A DNA stretch of 64,000 nt, taken from positions 248,001 to 312,000 of the forward strand of contig NZ_FUYM01000005.1 in assembly GCF_900167915.1 (NCBI RefSeq), read 5' to 3'. Both the position numbers and the translations under genes were made by a program. Shown here in pieces: positions 38,217 to 47,436 of this stretch; within the stretch, counting starts at the first letter, position 1; every line of letters begins with the position of its first letter. The notes beneath the pieces were generated by a model that saw only the letters and a list, made by a program, of their open reading frames with translations, was not told the DNA's origin and searched no databases. Origin of the DNA: Rhizorhabdus histidinilytica. Lineage in GTDB: Bacteria; Pseudomonadota; Alphaproteobacteria; Sphingomonadales; Sphingomonadaceae.

Positions 38217-39264
38217 ACCGGAGTCGGATCGCGTTCCGGCCTGGCTCCATGACGGCCAGTCCGCCATCCGCCATGACCTGTTCGTCGCGCTGTCGGGCGA
38301 CCGGCTGCTGATCGACGGCTTCGATCCGGTGCCGCTCGACGCGCTGCGGCGGATCGACGGGCGCGGGCTCCAGTTCGGCCGCGGCGACATGAGCGGCTGG
38401 CGGCTCGGCTTCGACGCAGCGCCGCCCGAAGCGTTGCTGCGCCGCCTTCCCGCCGCCGCCCGCTATGGCGGACCGATCGACCGGATCGGCCTGTGGGGCG
38501 CGGCGGCGATCGCGCTCTGCCTATCGGTGCTGGTCATCCTCGGCACGATCCAGGGGCTCGATCTGCTCGCGCGCATGATCCCCTATCGCTGGGAACAGCG
38601 GCTCGGCGACGCGATCAGCGGCGATTTCGGTGCCCGGGCCTGCCGCACGCCCCCGGGCCAGGCGGCACTCGACGAGCTTGCGCGGCGGCTGTCGTCCGCC
38701 GACCGGCCGGTCCGTGTCGGCGTGGTCGACATCCCCATCGTCAACGCGGTCGCGCTGCCCGGCGGCCGCATCCTGATCTTCCGTGGGCTGATCGATACGG
38801 CCCGGTCGCCCGACGAGGTGGCGGGGGTGCTGGCGCACGAGATCGGTCATGTCGAGCATCGCCACGTGCTGGTCGCGCTGCTCCGCCGCTTCGGCATCGG
38901 CCTGCTGGTCGGATCGGGCGGGACCGCCGCCGACTATGGCCAGGCGCTGCTCGAATCGCGCTACAGCCGGGCGGCCGAGAGCGAGGCCGACGCCAGCTCG
39001 ATCGAGCATCTCGTCCGCGCCGGGATCAGCCCGACGCCGACCGCCCGGCTGTTCGACCGGCTCGGCCGCGACGAGGCGGCGATGCCGAAGCTGTTCGTCT
39101 ACATGGCCAGCCACCCGCCCTCGGCCGAGCGCCGCGCGCGGTTCGACGCGGCAGCGAAGCGGGTGCCGCACCCCCGGCCGTCGCTCGACCCGGCGCGTTG
39201 GGCCGCGGTCCGCGCGATGTGCGGCAAGACGAAGGCAAAGGACCAGTTCGAGCTTCGATTCTGA
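38200..39264 (+). CDS. M48-family zinc metallopeptidase with membrane anchor
   Basis: A 354-residue protease. An N-terminal cytosolic part (about 1-90) is followed by one membrane helix (LWGAAAIALCLSVLVILGTI) and an M48 domain. The zinc motif AHEIGHVEHRH (HExxH near residue 213) and third ligand in SRAAESEADASSI are clear, and VNAVALPGGRILIF is the typical strand before it. Relatives HtpX and BepA act in membrane or outer-membrane quality control. The pairing with DUF898 suggests the two act together. Confidence 0.92.
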   Translation: MSEPSEPESDRVPAWLHDGQSAIRHDLFVALSGDRLLIDGFDPVPLDALRRIDGRGLQFGRGDMSGWRLGFDAAPPEALLRRLPAAARYGGPIDRIGLWGAAAIALCLSVLVILGTIQGLDLLARMIPYRWEQRLGDAISGDFGARACRTPPGQAALDELARRLSSADRPVRVGVVDIPIVNAVALPGGRILIFRGLIDTARSPDEVAGVLAHEIGHVEHRHVLVALLRRFGIGLLVGSGGTAADYGQALLESRYSRAAESEADASSIEHLVRAGISPTPTARLFDRLGRDEAAMPKLFVYMASHPPSAERRARFDAAAKRVPHPRPSLDPARWAAVRAMCGKTKAKDQFELRF

Positions 39265-39285
39265 CGCCCGCCGGGTTAGACCTTG

Positions 39286-39352
39286 AAGAGAACCTGATTC
39301 ACGTCATCGGCGGAAGCGCAAAGCGCTTCCACCTCAAACGATCAGGCTCTAA
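39286..39352. repeat. Palindromic intergenic repeat (family 3)
   Basis: A perfect inner hairpin GGAAGCGC-AAA-GCGCTTCC (39312-39330) is flanked by a wider inverted pair CCTGAT (39293-39298) and ATCAGG (39341-39346). The right end, CGATCAGGCTCTA, recurs at 40868-40881 without the rest, suggesting a remnant. It fills most of the gap between the M48 gene and the hydrolase gene. Confidence 0.6.
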
Positions 39353-39361
39353 GCCCGGCCC

Positions 39362-40096
39362 ATGACCGCCTATCTCACCCGGCCCGACCAGCCCGCGCTC
39401 GCCTATCGTTATCGCCCCGGTCGCGGGCCGACGATCGTCTTCCTGCCCGGCTACCGATCCGACATGGAAGGCGAGAAGGCGACCGCGCTCGACGCCTGGG
39501 CGGGGCGGGAGGGGCGGGCGATGCTGCGGCTCGACTATTCGGGCTGCGGCGCAAGCGAGGGCGCGTTCGAGGATTTCACCCTGGCCGACTGGCGCGACGA
39601 CGTGCTCGCCATGATCGGCGCCTTTGCGCCGGCCGGACCGCTGATACTGGTCGGATCGTCGATGGGCGGCTGGCTGGCGCTGCTCGTCGCGCTGGCGCTG
39701 CCGGGGCGGGTGCAGGCCATCGTCGGCATCGCCGCCGCGCCTGACTTCACCGACTGGGGCTTCTCCGCCGACGTCGTCGAGCTGCTCCGCCGCGAGGGGC
39801 GGATCGCGGAGCCGAGCGATTATTCCGACGAGCCCTATGTCACCACGCTCGGCTTCTGGGAATCGGGACAGGCCAACCTGCTGCTCGACGGCGAGATAGC
39901 GTTCGACGGCCCGGTGCGGCTGCTCCATGGCGAGCGGGACGACACGGTGCCGGTGTCGATCGCGCTGCGGCTCGGCAGGGCGCTCCGTTCAGGCGACGTG
40001 CAGACGACCCTGATCAAGGAAGGCGACCACCGCCTGTCGCGGCCGGGCGACATCGCCCTGCTGATCGCGACGGTGGCCCGCCTGATGGAGCCCTGA
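39362..40096 (+). CDS. Alpha/beta hydrolase
   Basis: A 244-residue serine hydrolase. The oxyanion strand TIVFLPGYRSDMEGEK, a conserved RLDYSGCGASEG, nucleophile elbow GSSMGG (Ser about 100), an acidic residue near HGERDDTVP, and His in EGDHRLS near the C-terminus form the full triad. The layout resembles ABHD10-type small thioesterases. Cytosolic; substrate unknown. Its stop overlaps the TPR gene (TGATG). Confidence 0.9.
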   Translation: MTAYLTRPDQPALAYRYRPGRGPTIVFLPGYRSDMEGEKATALDAWAGREGRAMLRLDYSGCGASEGAFEDFTLADWRDDVLAMIGAFAPAGPLILVGSSMGGWLALLVALALPGRVQAIVGIAAAPDFTDWGFSADVVELLRREGRIAEPSDYSDEPYVTTLGFWESGQANLLLDGEIAFDGPVRLLHGERDDTVPVSIALRLGRALRSGDVQTTLIKEGDHRLSRPGDIALLIATVARLMEP

Positions 40097-40857
40097 TGCT
40101 GTCGCTGCTCATTGCCGCTGCCGTGGCCGCGGCGCCCCCCGCCGCCCCGCCGAACCAGGAAGCGCACAGCGTGCGCGGCCGCAAATGCGCGGCGTTGGCC
40201 GACAGCAACCCGACCGCCGCAGTCGACGAGGCGCAGGCCTGGGCCGCCGCCGGCGGTGGCATGGCCGCGCGCCAATGCCTCGGCATTGCCCAATCGGCGC
40301 TCGGACAATGGCCGGCGGCGACCGCGACCTTCGAAGGCGCCGCCAAGGAGGCACAGATCGCGATGGACCCGATGGCGGTTGTGCTGTGGATGCAGGCCGG
40401 CAATGCCGCGCTGGCGGGCGACGACCCCGCCCGCGCCCGCACCGCCTTCGATCGCGCGCTGGCCCTGCCCGGACTGTCCGACGAGATGAAGGGCGAGGTC
40501 CATCTCGACCGCGCCCGCGCCGGCGTCGCCGTCAACGACCTGCCCGGCGCCAAGGCCGACCTGGCCGAGGCGACCCGGCTGGTGCCGCGCGACGCGCTCG
40601 GCTGGCTGCTCAGCGCCAACCTCGCCCGGCGGATGAAGGACCTGCCGCTCGCCTTCAGCGCGATCCGCCAGGCGGCGACGCTGTCGCCCGACGATCCCTC
40701 GATCGCCTATGAGGCTGGCAACATCGCCGCCGCCTCGGGCAATATGGCCGATGCGAAAGCCGCCTGGACCCGCGCCGCGACCGCCGCGCCCGACAGCAAT
40801 GCCGGCAAGGCGGCGGCGCTGGCGCTGAAGGGCGGGGAGGGGGCTTCCCCGCAATAG
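40096..40857 (+). CDS. Exported TPR-repeat protein
   Basis: A 253-residue protein with a short signal sequence (MLSLLIAAAVAAAPPAAP) and about five to six TPR helical pairs. Examples are AARQCLGIAQSALGQWPAATATFEGAAKEA, LWMQAGNAALAGDDPARARTAFDRALALPG and IAYEAGNIAAASGNMADAKAAWTRAATAAP. TPR proteins of this type scaffold envelope complexes. Translationally coupled to the alpha/beta hydrolase before it, though that enzyme is cytosolic. No specific role can be named. Confidence 0.8.
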   Translation: MLSLLIAAAVAAAPPAAPPNQEAHSVRGRKCAALADSNPTAAVDEAQAWAAAGGGMAARQCLGIAQSALGQWPAATATFEGAAKEAQIAMDPMAVVLWMQAGNAALAGDDPARARTAFDRALALPGLSDEMKGEVHLDRARAGVAVNDLPGAKADLAEATRLVPRDALGWLLSANLARRMKDLPLAFSAIRQAATLSPDDPSIAYEAGNIAAASGNMADAKAAWTRAATAAPDSNAGKAAALALKGGEGASPQ

Positions 40858-40867
40858 CTTTCGCCGC

Positions 40868-40881
40868 GCCCGATCAGGCTC
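40868..40881. repeat. Right-end remnant of family 3 repeat
   Basis: CGATCAGGCTCTA matches the right end of the element at 39286-39352; the hairpin core is missing. Confidence 0.4.
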
Positions 40882-40914
40882 TAGACAGAAGCCGGTCAAG
40901 CAGGGGAGTGGCGG

Positions 40915-41658
40915 ATGCGGCGGATACTGGGAGCGGCGGTCGGAACGGCGATATTGTTCGGCGCGGGGACGGCCCAGGCCGGGCTGCGCGCCGTCTATAT
41001 CGACGTGCGCGAGGCGAAGCAGCTCCAGATCGACGTCCACGACAATGGCGACGCCCGTATCGCGGAGGTCGGCAGCGAGGATTACGGCCTGCTGATCGGC
41101 GGGGAGTTCTACATCGTCGACGTCGAAGGCAAGAAGGCGACGGTGGCGCGGCTCAAGGATGTCGCGACCGCGATCGACCGGGTGCTGCCGCCGATCTTCA
41201 AGGGCCTGTTCGACCAGGCGGCCGAGACACGGCCCAAGGTCGCGCTGACGATCGAGCCGGGCGAGCCAGGCAGCGCAGGCGGGCGCGAGGGGCGCGTCTA
41301 TCATGTGAAAGGGCTCGACAGCAGCAAGCCCGACAAGCCCGCCGACTACCTGATCAGCAGCGATCCCGACCTCAAGCCGGTCGGCGCCGCGCTCGAGCAG
41401 TTCATGAACGCCGCGATCGTGCCCTCGGCGCCGCTGCTCGGGTCGATGGCGACCGAGATGATCGGCGAGACGCGGACGATCTTCGCGCTCGGCACGCCGA
41501 TCGACGTCGACGGCCGCTTCCGCCTCAACCTCGCCAGCAAGGCCGCCTTTCCGTCCGCCTATTTCCGCCTGCCCGCCCAGCCGCAGAGCGTCGAGGCGCT
41601 TGTGCTGTCGATGAAGCAGTCGATGGAGAAGGGGGACGGCGGAGAGGAGGGGAAGTAA
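40915..41658 (+). CDS. Secreted hypothetical protein
   Basis: A 247-residue protein with a Sec signal peptide (MRRILGAAVGTAILFGAGTAQA) and a beta-rich mature part (AVYIDVREAKQLQIDVHDNGDARIAEVGSEDYGLLIGGEFYIVD). A basic stretch follows, then a helix near FMNAAIVPSAPLLGSMATEMIGETRTIFALG. No known motif. GGGGAG lies about ten bases before its ATG. It ends at a hairpin shared with the convergent malic enzyme gene. Confidence 0.75.
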   Translation: MRRILGAAVGTAILFGAGTAQAGLRAVYIDVREAKQLQIDVHDNGDARIAEVGSEDYGLLIGGEFYIVDVEGKKATVARLKDVATAIDRVLPPIFKGLFDQAAETRPKVALTIEPGEPGSAGGREGRVYHVKGLDSSKPDKPADYLISSDPDLKPVGAALEQFMNAAIVPSAPLLGSMATEMIGETRTIFALGTPIDVDGRFRLNLASKAAFPSAYFRLPAQPQSVEALVLSMKQSMEKGDGGEEGK

Positions 41659-41670
41659 GGCCCCAATATA

Positions 41671-41696
41671 TCCCCCTCCCTTGCAAGGGAGGGGGA
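41671..41696. terminator. Two-way hairpin terminator (single family 2 unit)
   Basis: CCCCCTCCCTTGCAAGGGAG followed by GGGG is a near-perfect palindrome between the convergent secreted-protein gene and maeB. It is one arm of the family 2 repeat without its partner, and its place fits a shared transcript end. Confidence 0.65.
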
Positions 41697-41703
41697 AACG
41701 AGG

Positions 41704-43965
41704 TCAGTGCGCGATCCCCGCGGCGGCGAGGAGGGCGAGGGTCATGATCTCGGCGGCGTTCGAGGACATCGTCGCGATCTGGACCGGCTTCTCCATGCCG
41801 ACCAGCATCGGCCCGATCATCGAACCGCGACCCAGCTCGCGCAGCAGCTTGGCCGAGATGTTGGCCGACTGCAGCCCCGGCATGACCAGGACGTTGGCCG
41901 GCGCCGACAGCCGGTTGAACGGATAGAGCTTCATGATCGACGGATTGAGCGCCGCGTCGGGCGCCATCTCGCCTTCATATTCGAAGCTGACGCCGCGCGC
42001 GTCGAGCTCGCTCACCGCGCCACGCACCGTTTCCAGCCAGTTGCCCGACGGGTTGCCGAAGGTCGAATAGCTCAGGAAGGCGACGCGCGGCTCATGGCCC
42101 ATGCGGCGCGCGACGGCGGCGGTCGCCTCGGCGATGTCGGCCAGCTCGGTAGCCGACGGACGCTCGGTCACGGTCGTGTCGGCGATGAAGGTGGTATGGT
42201 TCTGGCCGACGAACAGGTGGATGCCGAGCGGCTTCTTGCCCTCGATCGGGTCGAGCACGCGACGGATCGGACGGAAGGTCTGGCTGTAGGTACGGGTGGT
42301 GCCGGTCACCATCGCGTCGGCCTCGCCGAGCGCGAGCAGCAGCGCGCCGAAGATGTTGCGATCCTGGTTGACCATCGCCTGCACCTCGCGGCGCAGTGTG
42401 CCGCGGCGCTTGAGCCGGTCGTAGAGATAGTCGACCATCCGCTCGATCAGCGGCGAGTTGCGGCTGTTGTGCAGCTCGTAGGTCTCGGGATCGTCGACAC
42501 CGAGCTCGCGCAGCTTGTCGGGCACGTCGTCGCGGCCGACCAGCACCGGCGTGCCATAGCCGAGATTCTTGAACTGGATGGCGGCACGCAGCACCACCTC
42601 CTCCTCGGCCTCGGCGAAGACGACGCGCTTGGGATGCGCGCGCGCGGTCTCGGACGCGAGGGTCAGGACCGAGGTGGTCGGGTTGAGGCGCGCCTTCAGG
42701 CTGTCCTTGTAGGCGGCCATGTCGAGGATCGGCGCGCGGGCGACGCCCGTGTCCATCGCCGCCTGGGCGACGGCGGCGGGCACCACCTCCATCAGCCGCG
42801 GGTCGAACGGCGCCGGGATGATATAGTCGCGACCGAAGCGCGGCGCCGCGCCGCCATAGGCGGCGGCGACCTCCTCGGGCACCTGCTCGCGCGCCAGTTC
42901 GGCGAGAGCGCGGGCGGCGGCGATCTTCATCTCCTGGTTGATGCCCGTCGCGCGCACGTCGAGCGCGCCGCGGAAGATGAAGGGGAAGCCGAGCACGTTG
43001 TTGACCTGGTTCGGATAGTCCGACCGTCCGGTCGCGACGATCGCGTCGGCGCGCACCGCCTTGGCGTCGGGCGGCAGAATCTCCGGATCGGGATTGGCCA
43101 TCGCGAAGATGATCGGGTGCGGCGCCATCGTCTTGACCATGTCGGGGGTCAGCGCCCCCTTGACCGACAGGCCCAGGAACACGTCGGCGCCCTCGACCGC
43201 CTCGGCCAGGGTGCGCTTGGTCGTGGGGGTGGCGTGGGCGGACTTCCACTGGTTCATGCCTTCGGTGCGGCCCTGGTAGACGACACCCTTGGAATCACAC
43301 AGCAGCACCTTGTCGGGCGACACGCCGACCGACTTGATCAGCTCGGTGCAGGCGATGGCCGCCGCGCCGGCGCCGTTGACGACGACGGTCATGTCCTTGA
43401 GCTCGCGCTTCGTCAGATAGGCGGCGTTGATCAGGCCGGCTGCGGCGATGATCGCGGTGCCGTGCTGGTCGTCGTGCATCACCGGGATGTTCATGCGCTC
43501 CTTGAGCGCCTGTTCGATGATGAAGCACTCGGGGGCCTTGATGTCCTCGAGGTTGATGCCGCCGAACGAGGGTTCGAGCAGCGCCACCGCGTTGATGAAC
43601 GCCTCCGGGTCCTCGGTGGCGAGCTCGAGGTCGATCGAGTCGACATCGGCGAAGCGCTTGAAGAGCACCGCCTTGCCCTCCATCACCGGCTTCGACGCGA
43701 GCGCGCCGAGATTGCCGAGGCCGAGGATGGCGGTGCCGTTCGAGATGACCGCGACGAGATTGCCCTTGGCGGTGTAGTCGTAGGCGGTGGCGGGATCGGC
43801 GGCGATCGCCTTCACCGGGACGGCGACGCCGGGCGAATAGGCGAGGCTCAGGTCGCGCTGCGTCGCCATCGGCTTCGACGCGACGATCTCGATCTTCCCC
43901 GGCCGGCCGGTCGAATGGAAGAACAGCGCCTCCCGGTCGGAAAATTGCACCTTGCTGTCGCTCAT
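41704..43965 (-). CDS. maeB: NADP-dependent malic enzyme (MaeB type)
   Basis: Oxidative decarboxylation of malate to pyruvate, giving NADPH. The 753 residues hold a malic enzyme half (about 1-430: SLAYSPGVAVPVKAI, HDDQHGTAIIAAAG, VVNGAGAAAIACTELI) and a C-terminal phosphotransacetylase-like half (about 440-753) that is regulatory in known enzymes. The two-domain length is standard for MaeB in alphaproteobacteria. ATG 43965 gives MSDSKVQFSDREALFFH; the open frame upstream has no start signal. Divergent from mutS with about 90 bases between. Confidence 0.97.
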   Translation of the reverse strand: MSDSKVQFSDREALFFHSTGRPGKIEIVASKPMATQRDLSLAYSPGVAVPVKAIAADPATAYDYTAKGNLVAVISNGTAILGLGNLGALASKPVMEGKAVLFKRFADVDSIDLELATEDPEAFINAVALLEPSFGGINLEDIKAPECFIIEQALKERMNIPVMHDDQHGTAIIAAAGLINAAYLTKRELKDMTVVVNGAGAAAIACTELIKSVGVSPDKVLLCDSKGVVYQGRTEGMNQWKSAHATPTTKRTLAEAVEGADVFLGLSVKGALTPDMVKTMAPHPIIFAMANPDPEILPPDAKAVRADAIVATGRSDYPNQVNNVLGFPFIFRGALDVRATGINQEMKIAAARALAELAREQVPEEVAAAYGGAAPRFGRDYIIPAPFDPRLMEVVPAAVAQAAMDTGVARAPILDMAAYKDSLKARLNPTTSVLTLASETARAHPKRVVFAEAEEEVVLRAAIQFKNLGYGTPVLVGRDDVPDKLRELGVDDPETYELHNSRNSPLIERMVDYLYDRLKRRGTLRREVQAMVNQDRNIFGALLLALGEADAMVTGTTRTYSQTFRPIRRVLDPIEGKKPLGIHLFVGQNHTTFIADTTVTERPSATELADIAEATAAVARRMGHEPRVAFLSYSTFGNPSGNWLETVRGAVSELDARGVSFEYEGEMAPDAALNPSIMKLYPFNRLSAPANVLVMPGLQSANISAKLLRELGRGSMIGPMLVGMEKPVQIATMSSNAAEIMTLALLAAAGIAH

Positions 43966-44055
43966 GGAACGGCCCCCTCGACGCCTTGTCAGATGTTTGC
44001 CCGCCCCGCTTTTGGGGCATGGCCCGGGAGTCCACAAGTCGCTATCAGCGTCCGG

Positions 44056-46707
44056 ATGGCGCAAACCGCAAAAAAGGATACGGCCCCGTCAGCATCGGCC
44101 CCCACCCCGATGATGGCGCAATATCTGGCATTGAAGGCGGCGGCCGAGGACTGCCTGCTCTTCTACCGGATGGGCGACTTCTTCGAGCTGTTCTTCGACG
44201 ACGCGAAGACGGCCTCCGCCTGCCTCGACATCGCGTTGACCGCACGCGGCGAGCATGACGGGCAGCCGATTCCGATGTGCGGTGTCCCCGCCCATTCGGC
44301 GGAGGGCTATCTCGCCCGGCTGATCAAGGCCGGCCATCGCGTCGCGATCGCCGATCAGACGGAGAGCCCGGCCGAGGCGAAGAAACGCGCCGGCTCCAAG
44401 GCGCTGGTCGGCCGCGCGATCGTCCGCGTCGTCACCGCGGGGACGCTGACCGAGGAGGCGCTGCTCGATTCGCGCGCGGCCAACTGGCTGGTCGCGGTGG
44501 CGAGCGCGGGGCAGGGGGCCGATCGCCGCATCGGCATCGCCGCCGCCGACATCTCGACCGGGCGGTTCGAGATCGCCGGGCTGATCCCCTCCGCGCTCGA
44601 CGCCGAGCTTGCCCGGCTCGACGCCGCCGAGATCGTGGTCCCCGAGGATTTCGAGGAGCCGCCCGCCGGCGCGGTCGCCTGGCCGCGCGAGCATTTCGAG
44701 TCGGTGCGCGGCGAGGAGCGGCTCAAGCGGCTGCTCGGCGTCGCGACGCTCGATGGTTTCGGCGCGTTCACCCGCGCCGAGCTGGCGGCGGTGGGGGCGC
44801 TGATCGCCTATCTCGAACGCGCCGGCCAGGGCAGCCTGCCTTTCCTGCAGCCGCCGCGTCGCCGCGTCGTCGCCGATCATATGATGATCGACGCGGCGAC
44901 CCGCGAGAGCCTGGAGATCACACTGAGCCAGGCGGGCGTCCGCAAGGGCAGCCTGCTCGACGCGGTGGACCGCACCGTGACCGGCGCGGGCGCGCGGCTG
45001 CTCGGTGCCGATCTGTCCGCCCCGCTGACAGACGTCGCCGCGATCGAGGCGCGGCTCGACCTGGTCGCGCTGTTCGAAGGCGACGGCGCGCTGCGCGACC
45101 GGCTGCGGTCCGCCCTTCGCGCCCTGCCCGATATCGGCCGCGCGCTCGGCCGGCTGGTCGCGCGGCGCGGCAGTCCGCGCGACCTCGGCCAGCTCCGCGA
45201 CGGGCTCGATCAGGCGCGGCTGCTCCACGAGCTGCTCGGCCGCGCCGCGCCGATGCCGACGCTGCTCGCCGATCTGCTGCCCCAACTCGTCGGCCATGAC
45301 GAGCTGGTCGACCTGCTCCGCCGCGCGCTGGTCGCGACCCCGCCGATCGACGCGGCGCAGGGCGGCTATATCGCCGAGGGCTACGACCCTGCGCTCGACG
45401 CGCTGCGCGGCCAGGGCGGCGAGGGGCGCAAGGCGATCGCCGCATTGGAGGCGCGCTACCGCGCCGAGACCGGCATCCCCTCGCTCAAGATCAAGCATAA
45501 CGGCGTGCTCGGCTATCATATCGAGGTGCAGGCCAAGCATGCCGATCCGCTGATGACGGCGGATTCGGGCTTTACCCATCGCCAGACGCTGGCCGGGGTG
45601 GTGCGCTTCAACGCGCCCGACCTGCACGAGCAGGCGATGCGGGTCGGCCAGTCGGGCGAGCATGCGCTGGCGGCCGAGGCCGCGCATCTGGAGGAGCTGA
45701 TGGCCGCCGCGCTCGGCCGCACGGGGGAGATCGCCGCGACCGCCGATGCGATCGCCCGGCTCGACGTCGCGGCGGCGCTCGCCGAGCGCGCTGCCGAAGG
45801 CGGCTGGACCCGCCCGCATTTCGAACCGCACAGCTGCTTCGACGTGATCGGCGGCCGCCATCCGGTGGTCGAGGCGGCGGTGGCGGCCCAGGGCGCGCGC
45901 TTCGTCGCCAATGACTGCCGCTTGTCGGAGCAGGAGCGGCTGTGGCTGGTCACCGGCCCGAACATGGGCGGCAAATCGACCTTCCTGCGCCAGAACGCCG
46001 CGATCGCGATCCTTGCCCAGGCGGGCAGCCCGGTACCGGCGACGAGTGCGCGGCTGGGCATCGTCGACCGGCTGTTCAGCCGGGTCGGCGCATCGGACAA
46101 CCTCGCGCGCGGGCGATCGACCTTCATGGTCGAGATGGTCGAGACCGCGGCGATCCTGGCGCAGGCGACCGAGCGCAGCTTCGTCATCCTCGACGAGGTC
46201 GGGCGCGGCACCTCCACCTATGACGGCCTCGCCATCGCCTGGGCGGTGGTGGAGGCGGTGCACGACATCAACCGCTGCCGCTGCCTGTTCGCGACCCATT
46301 ATCACGAGCTGACCCGGCTGGCCGAACGGCTCGACGCGCTGTCGCTCCACCATGTCCGCGCACGCGAGTGGAAGGGCGAGCTGGTGCTGCTGCACGAGCT
46401 CGCGGACGGCCCGGCCGACCGCAGCTACGGCATCGCCGTCGCCAAGCTGGCGGGGCTGTCTCCGCCGGTGCTGGCCCGCGCCCGCGACGTGCTCAAGAAG
46501 CTCGAGGCCGGGCGTGCCGCAACCGGCGGGCTCGCCGCCGGGCTCGACGACCTGCCGCTGTTCGCCGCCGCCGCGCAGGTCGAGCAGGCCGCGCCCGATC
46601 CGCTGCGCCACGAGATCGAGACGATCGACGTCGACTCGCTCTCCCCGCGCGAGGCGCTCGACATCCTCTACCGGCTCAAGTCGCTGGCGCGCGACGCGGC
46701 GGAATAG
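44056..46707 (+). CDS. mutS: DNA mismatch repair protein MutS
   Basis: Recognises base mismatches and starts methyl-directed or strand-directed repair. The 883 residues have the mismatch-binding domain with FYRMGDFFELFFDDA (the F-x-E contact at 42-44 as GDF-F-EL), connector, clamp and lever, and ATPase with GPNMGGKSTFLRQ (near 635), DEVGRGTSTYDGLAIAWA (near 713) and THYHELTRL. Start choice: an open frame extends more than 2 kb further upstream antisense to maeB, but ATG 44056 begins the conserved N-terminus. Confidence 0.98.
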   Translation: MAQTAKKDTAPSASAPTPMMAQYLALKAAAEDCLLFYRMGDFFELFFDDAKTASACLDIALTARGEHDGQPIPMCGVPAHSAEGYLARLIKAGHRVAIADQTESPAEAKKRAGSKALVGRAIVRVVTAGTLTEEALLDSRAANWLVAVASAGQGADRRIGIAAADISTGRFEIAGLIPSALDAELARLDAAEIVVPEDFEEPPAGAVAWPREHFESVRGEERLKRLLGVATLDGFGAFTRAELAAVGALIAYLERAGQGSLPFLQPPRRRVVADHMMIDAATRESLEITLSQAGVRKGSLLDAVDRTVTGAGARLLGADLSAPLTDVAAIEARLDLVALFEGDGALRDRLRSALRALPDIGRALGRLVARRGSPRDLGQLRDGLDQARLLHELLGRAAPMPTLLADLLPQLVGHDELVDLLRRALVATPPIDAAQGGYIAEGYDPALDALRGQGGEGRKAIAALEARYRAETGIPSLKIKHNGVLGYHIEVQAKHADPLMTADSGFTHRQTLAGVVRFNAPDLHEQAMRVGQSGEHALAAEAAHLEELMAAALGRTGEIAATADAIARLDVAAALAERAAEGGWTRPHFEPHSCFDVIGGRHPVVEAAVAAQGARFVANDCRLSEQERLWLVTGPNMGGKSTFLRQNAAIAILAQAGSPVPATSARLGIVDRLFSRVGASDNLARGRSTFMVEMVETAAILAQATERSFVILDEVGRGTSTYDGLAIAWAVVEAVHDINRCRCLFATHYHELTRLAERLDALSLHHVRAREWKGELVLLHELADGPADRSYGIAVAKLAGLSPPVLARARDVLKKLEAGRAATGGLAAGLDDLPLFAAAAQVEQAAPDPLRHEIETIDVDSLSPREALDILYRLKSLARDAAE

Positions 46708-46781
46708 CCGCGCCGTCGCTCGTCCAGCCGCGCCGTTGGTTGGTCGAAGCCCGCTTGCCCCCGAACCGGCGCGAAACCAAG

Positions 46782-46808
46782 GGTCGTCCTGCTTTTTTCG
46801 GGAGGACC
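46782..46808 (+). promoter_or_regulatory. Hairpin covering the ribosome binding site of the 46812 gene
   Basis: GGTCGTCC (46782-46789) can pair with GGAGGACC (46801-46808) at seven of eight positions around an 11-base T-rich loop. The GGAGGA used for translation start is in the right arm, so translation may be sensitive to folding. Confidence 0.3.
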
Positions 46809-46811
46809 ATC

Positions 46812-47426
46812 ATGACCAGGCAGATTCGCCTTGCCGCCGGGGCGGCGCTCGGCGCGCTCCTTGCCGGCGGCACCGTCGCGGCGATCGCGGCGGCGCCGAC
46901 CGCACCCTATACCGCGCCGGTTCCGGCGGTGGCTGAGGTTCCGCCGCCGCCCGCCGTCCCGCCGGCTCCCCCCGCGCCGCCGGCTCCGGCGATGGCGGCG
47001 ATCCCGCCGATACCCCCCGTCCCGCCGCTGCCGCCCGGCGAGGGCGTCGTCATCCGTCACGGCCGGCTGAGCGAGGCGGAGCGCGCCGAGATCCGCGCCG
47101 CCGTCGAGGAAGCCCGTGCCGCCGCGCGCGAGGCGGCCGCGGAGGCCCGACGCGACGCGATGCGCGACGTCCAGGAAGCCCGCCGCGAAGCCGCCCAGGC
47201 CCGACAGGAGGCATTGGCCGAGGCGGCCGAGGCGCGCCGCGCCGCATTCGAGGCGGCGCGGGAGGGCCGCAGCGGCGAGGTTCGTGCCGCGCTGGTCAGC
47301 GCGCGCGCCTCGGTCGCCCAGGCGCGCGGCATGCACGAAGCCGATCGCAGGACGGCGCTCGACAGCATCGACCGCGCGCTGTCGAACCTCGACCGCGACT
47401 GGAGCCGGAGGCCGACGCTGCAATGA
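46812..47426 (+). CDS. Secreted Pro-rich, coiled-coil protein
   Basis: A 204-residue exported protein. A signal peptide (MTRQIRLAAGAALGALLAGGTVAAIAAAP) is followed by a Pro/Ala/Val-rich spacer (about 30-78, repeated PPxP). Next comes a long charged helix made of E-A-R-x-A/E-A-A repeats (EARAAAREAAAEARRDAMRDVQEARREAAQARQEALAEAAEARRAAF, about 97-152) and a terminal helical segment. Composition suggests an extended rod tethered by a flexible linker. GGAGGA sits five bases before the ATG. No family recognised. Confidence 0.75.
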   Translation: MTRQIRLAAGAALGALLAGGTVAAIAAAPTAPYTAPVPAVAEVPPPPAVPPAPPAPPAPAMAAIPPIPPVPPLPPGEGVVIRHGRLSEAERAEIRAAVEEARAAAREAAAEARRDAMRDVQEARREAAQARQEALAEAAEARRAAFEAAREGRSGEVRAALVSARASVAQARGMHEADRRTALDSIDRALSNLDRDWSRRPTLQ

Positions 47427-47436
47427 TCGGCGACGG

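Noticed and set aside
41707-44055. Very long plus-strand open frame running antisense through maeB into mutS
   Set aside because: It has no start signal, its sequence is rich in Arg/Gly/Asp/His typical of the reverse reading of a GC-rich gene, and maeB on the other strand is unmistakable. MutS proper begins at 44056.
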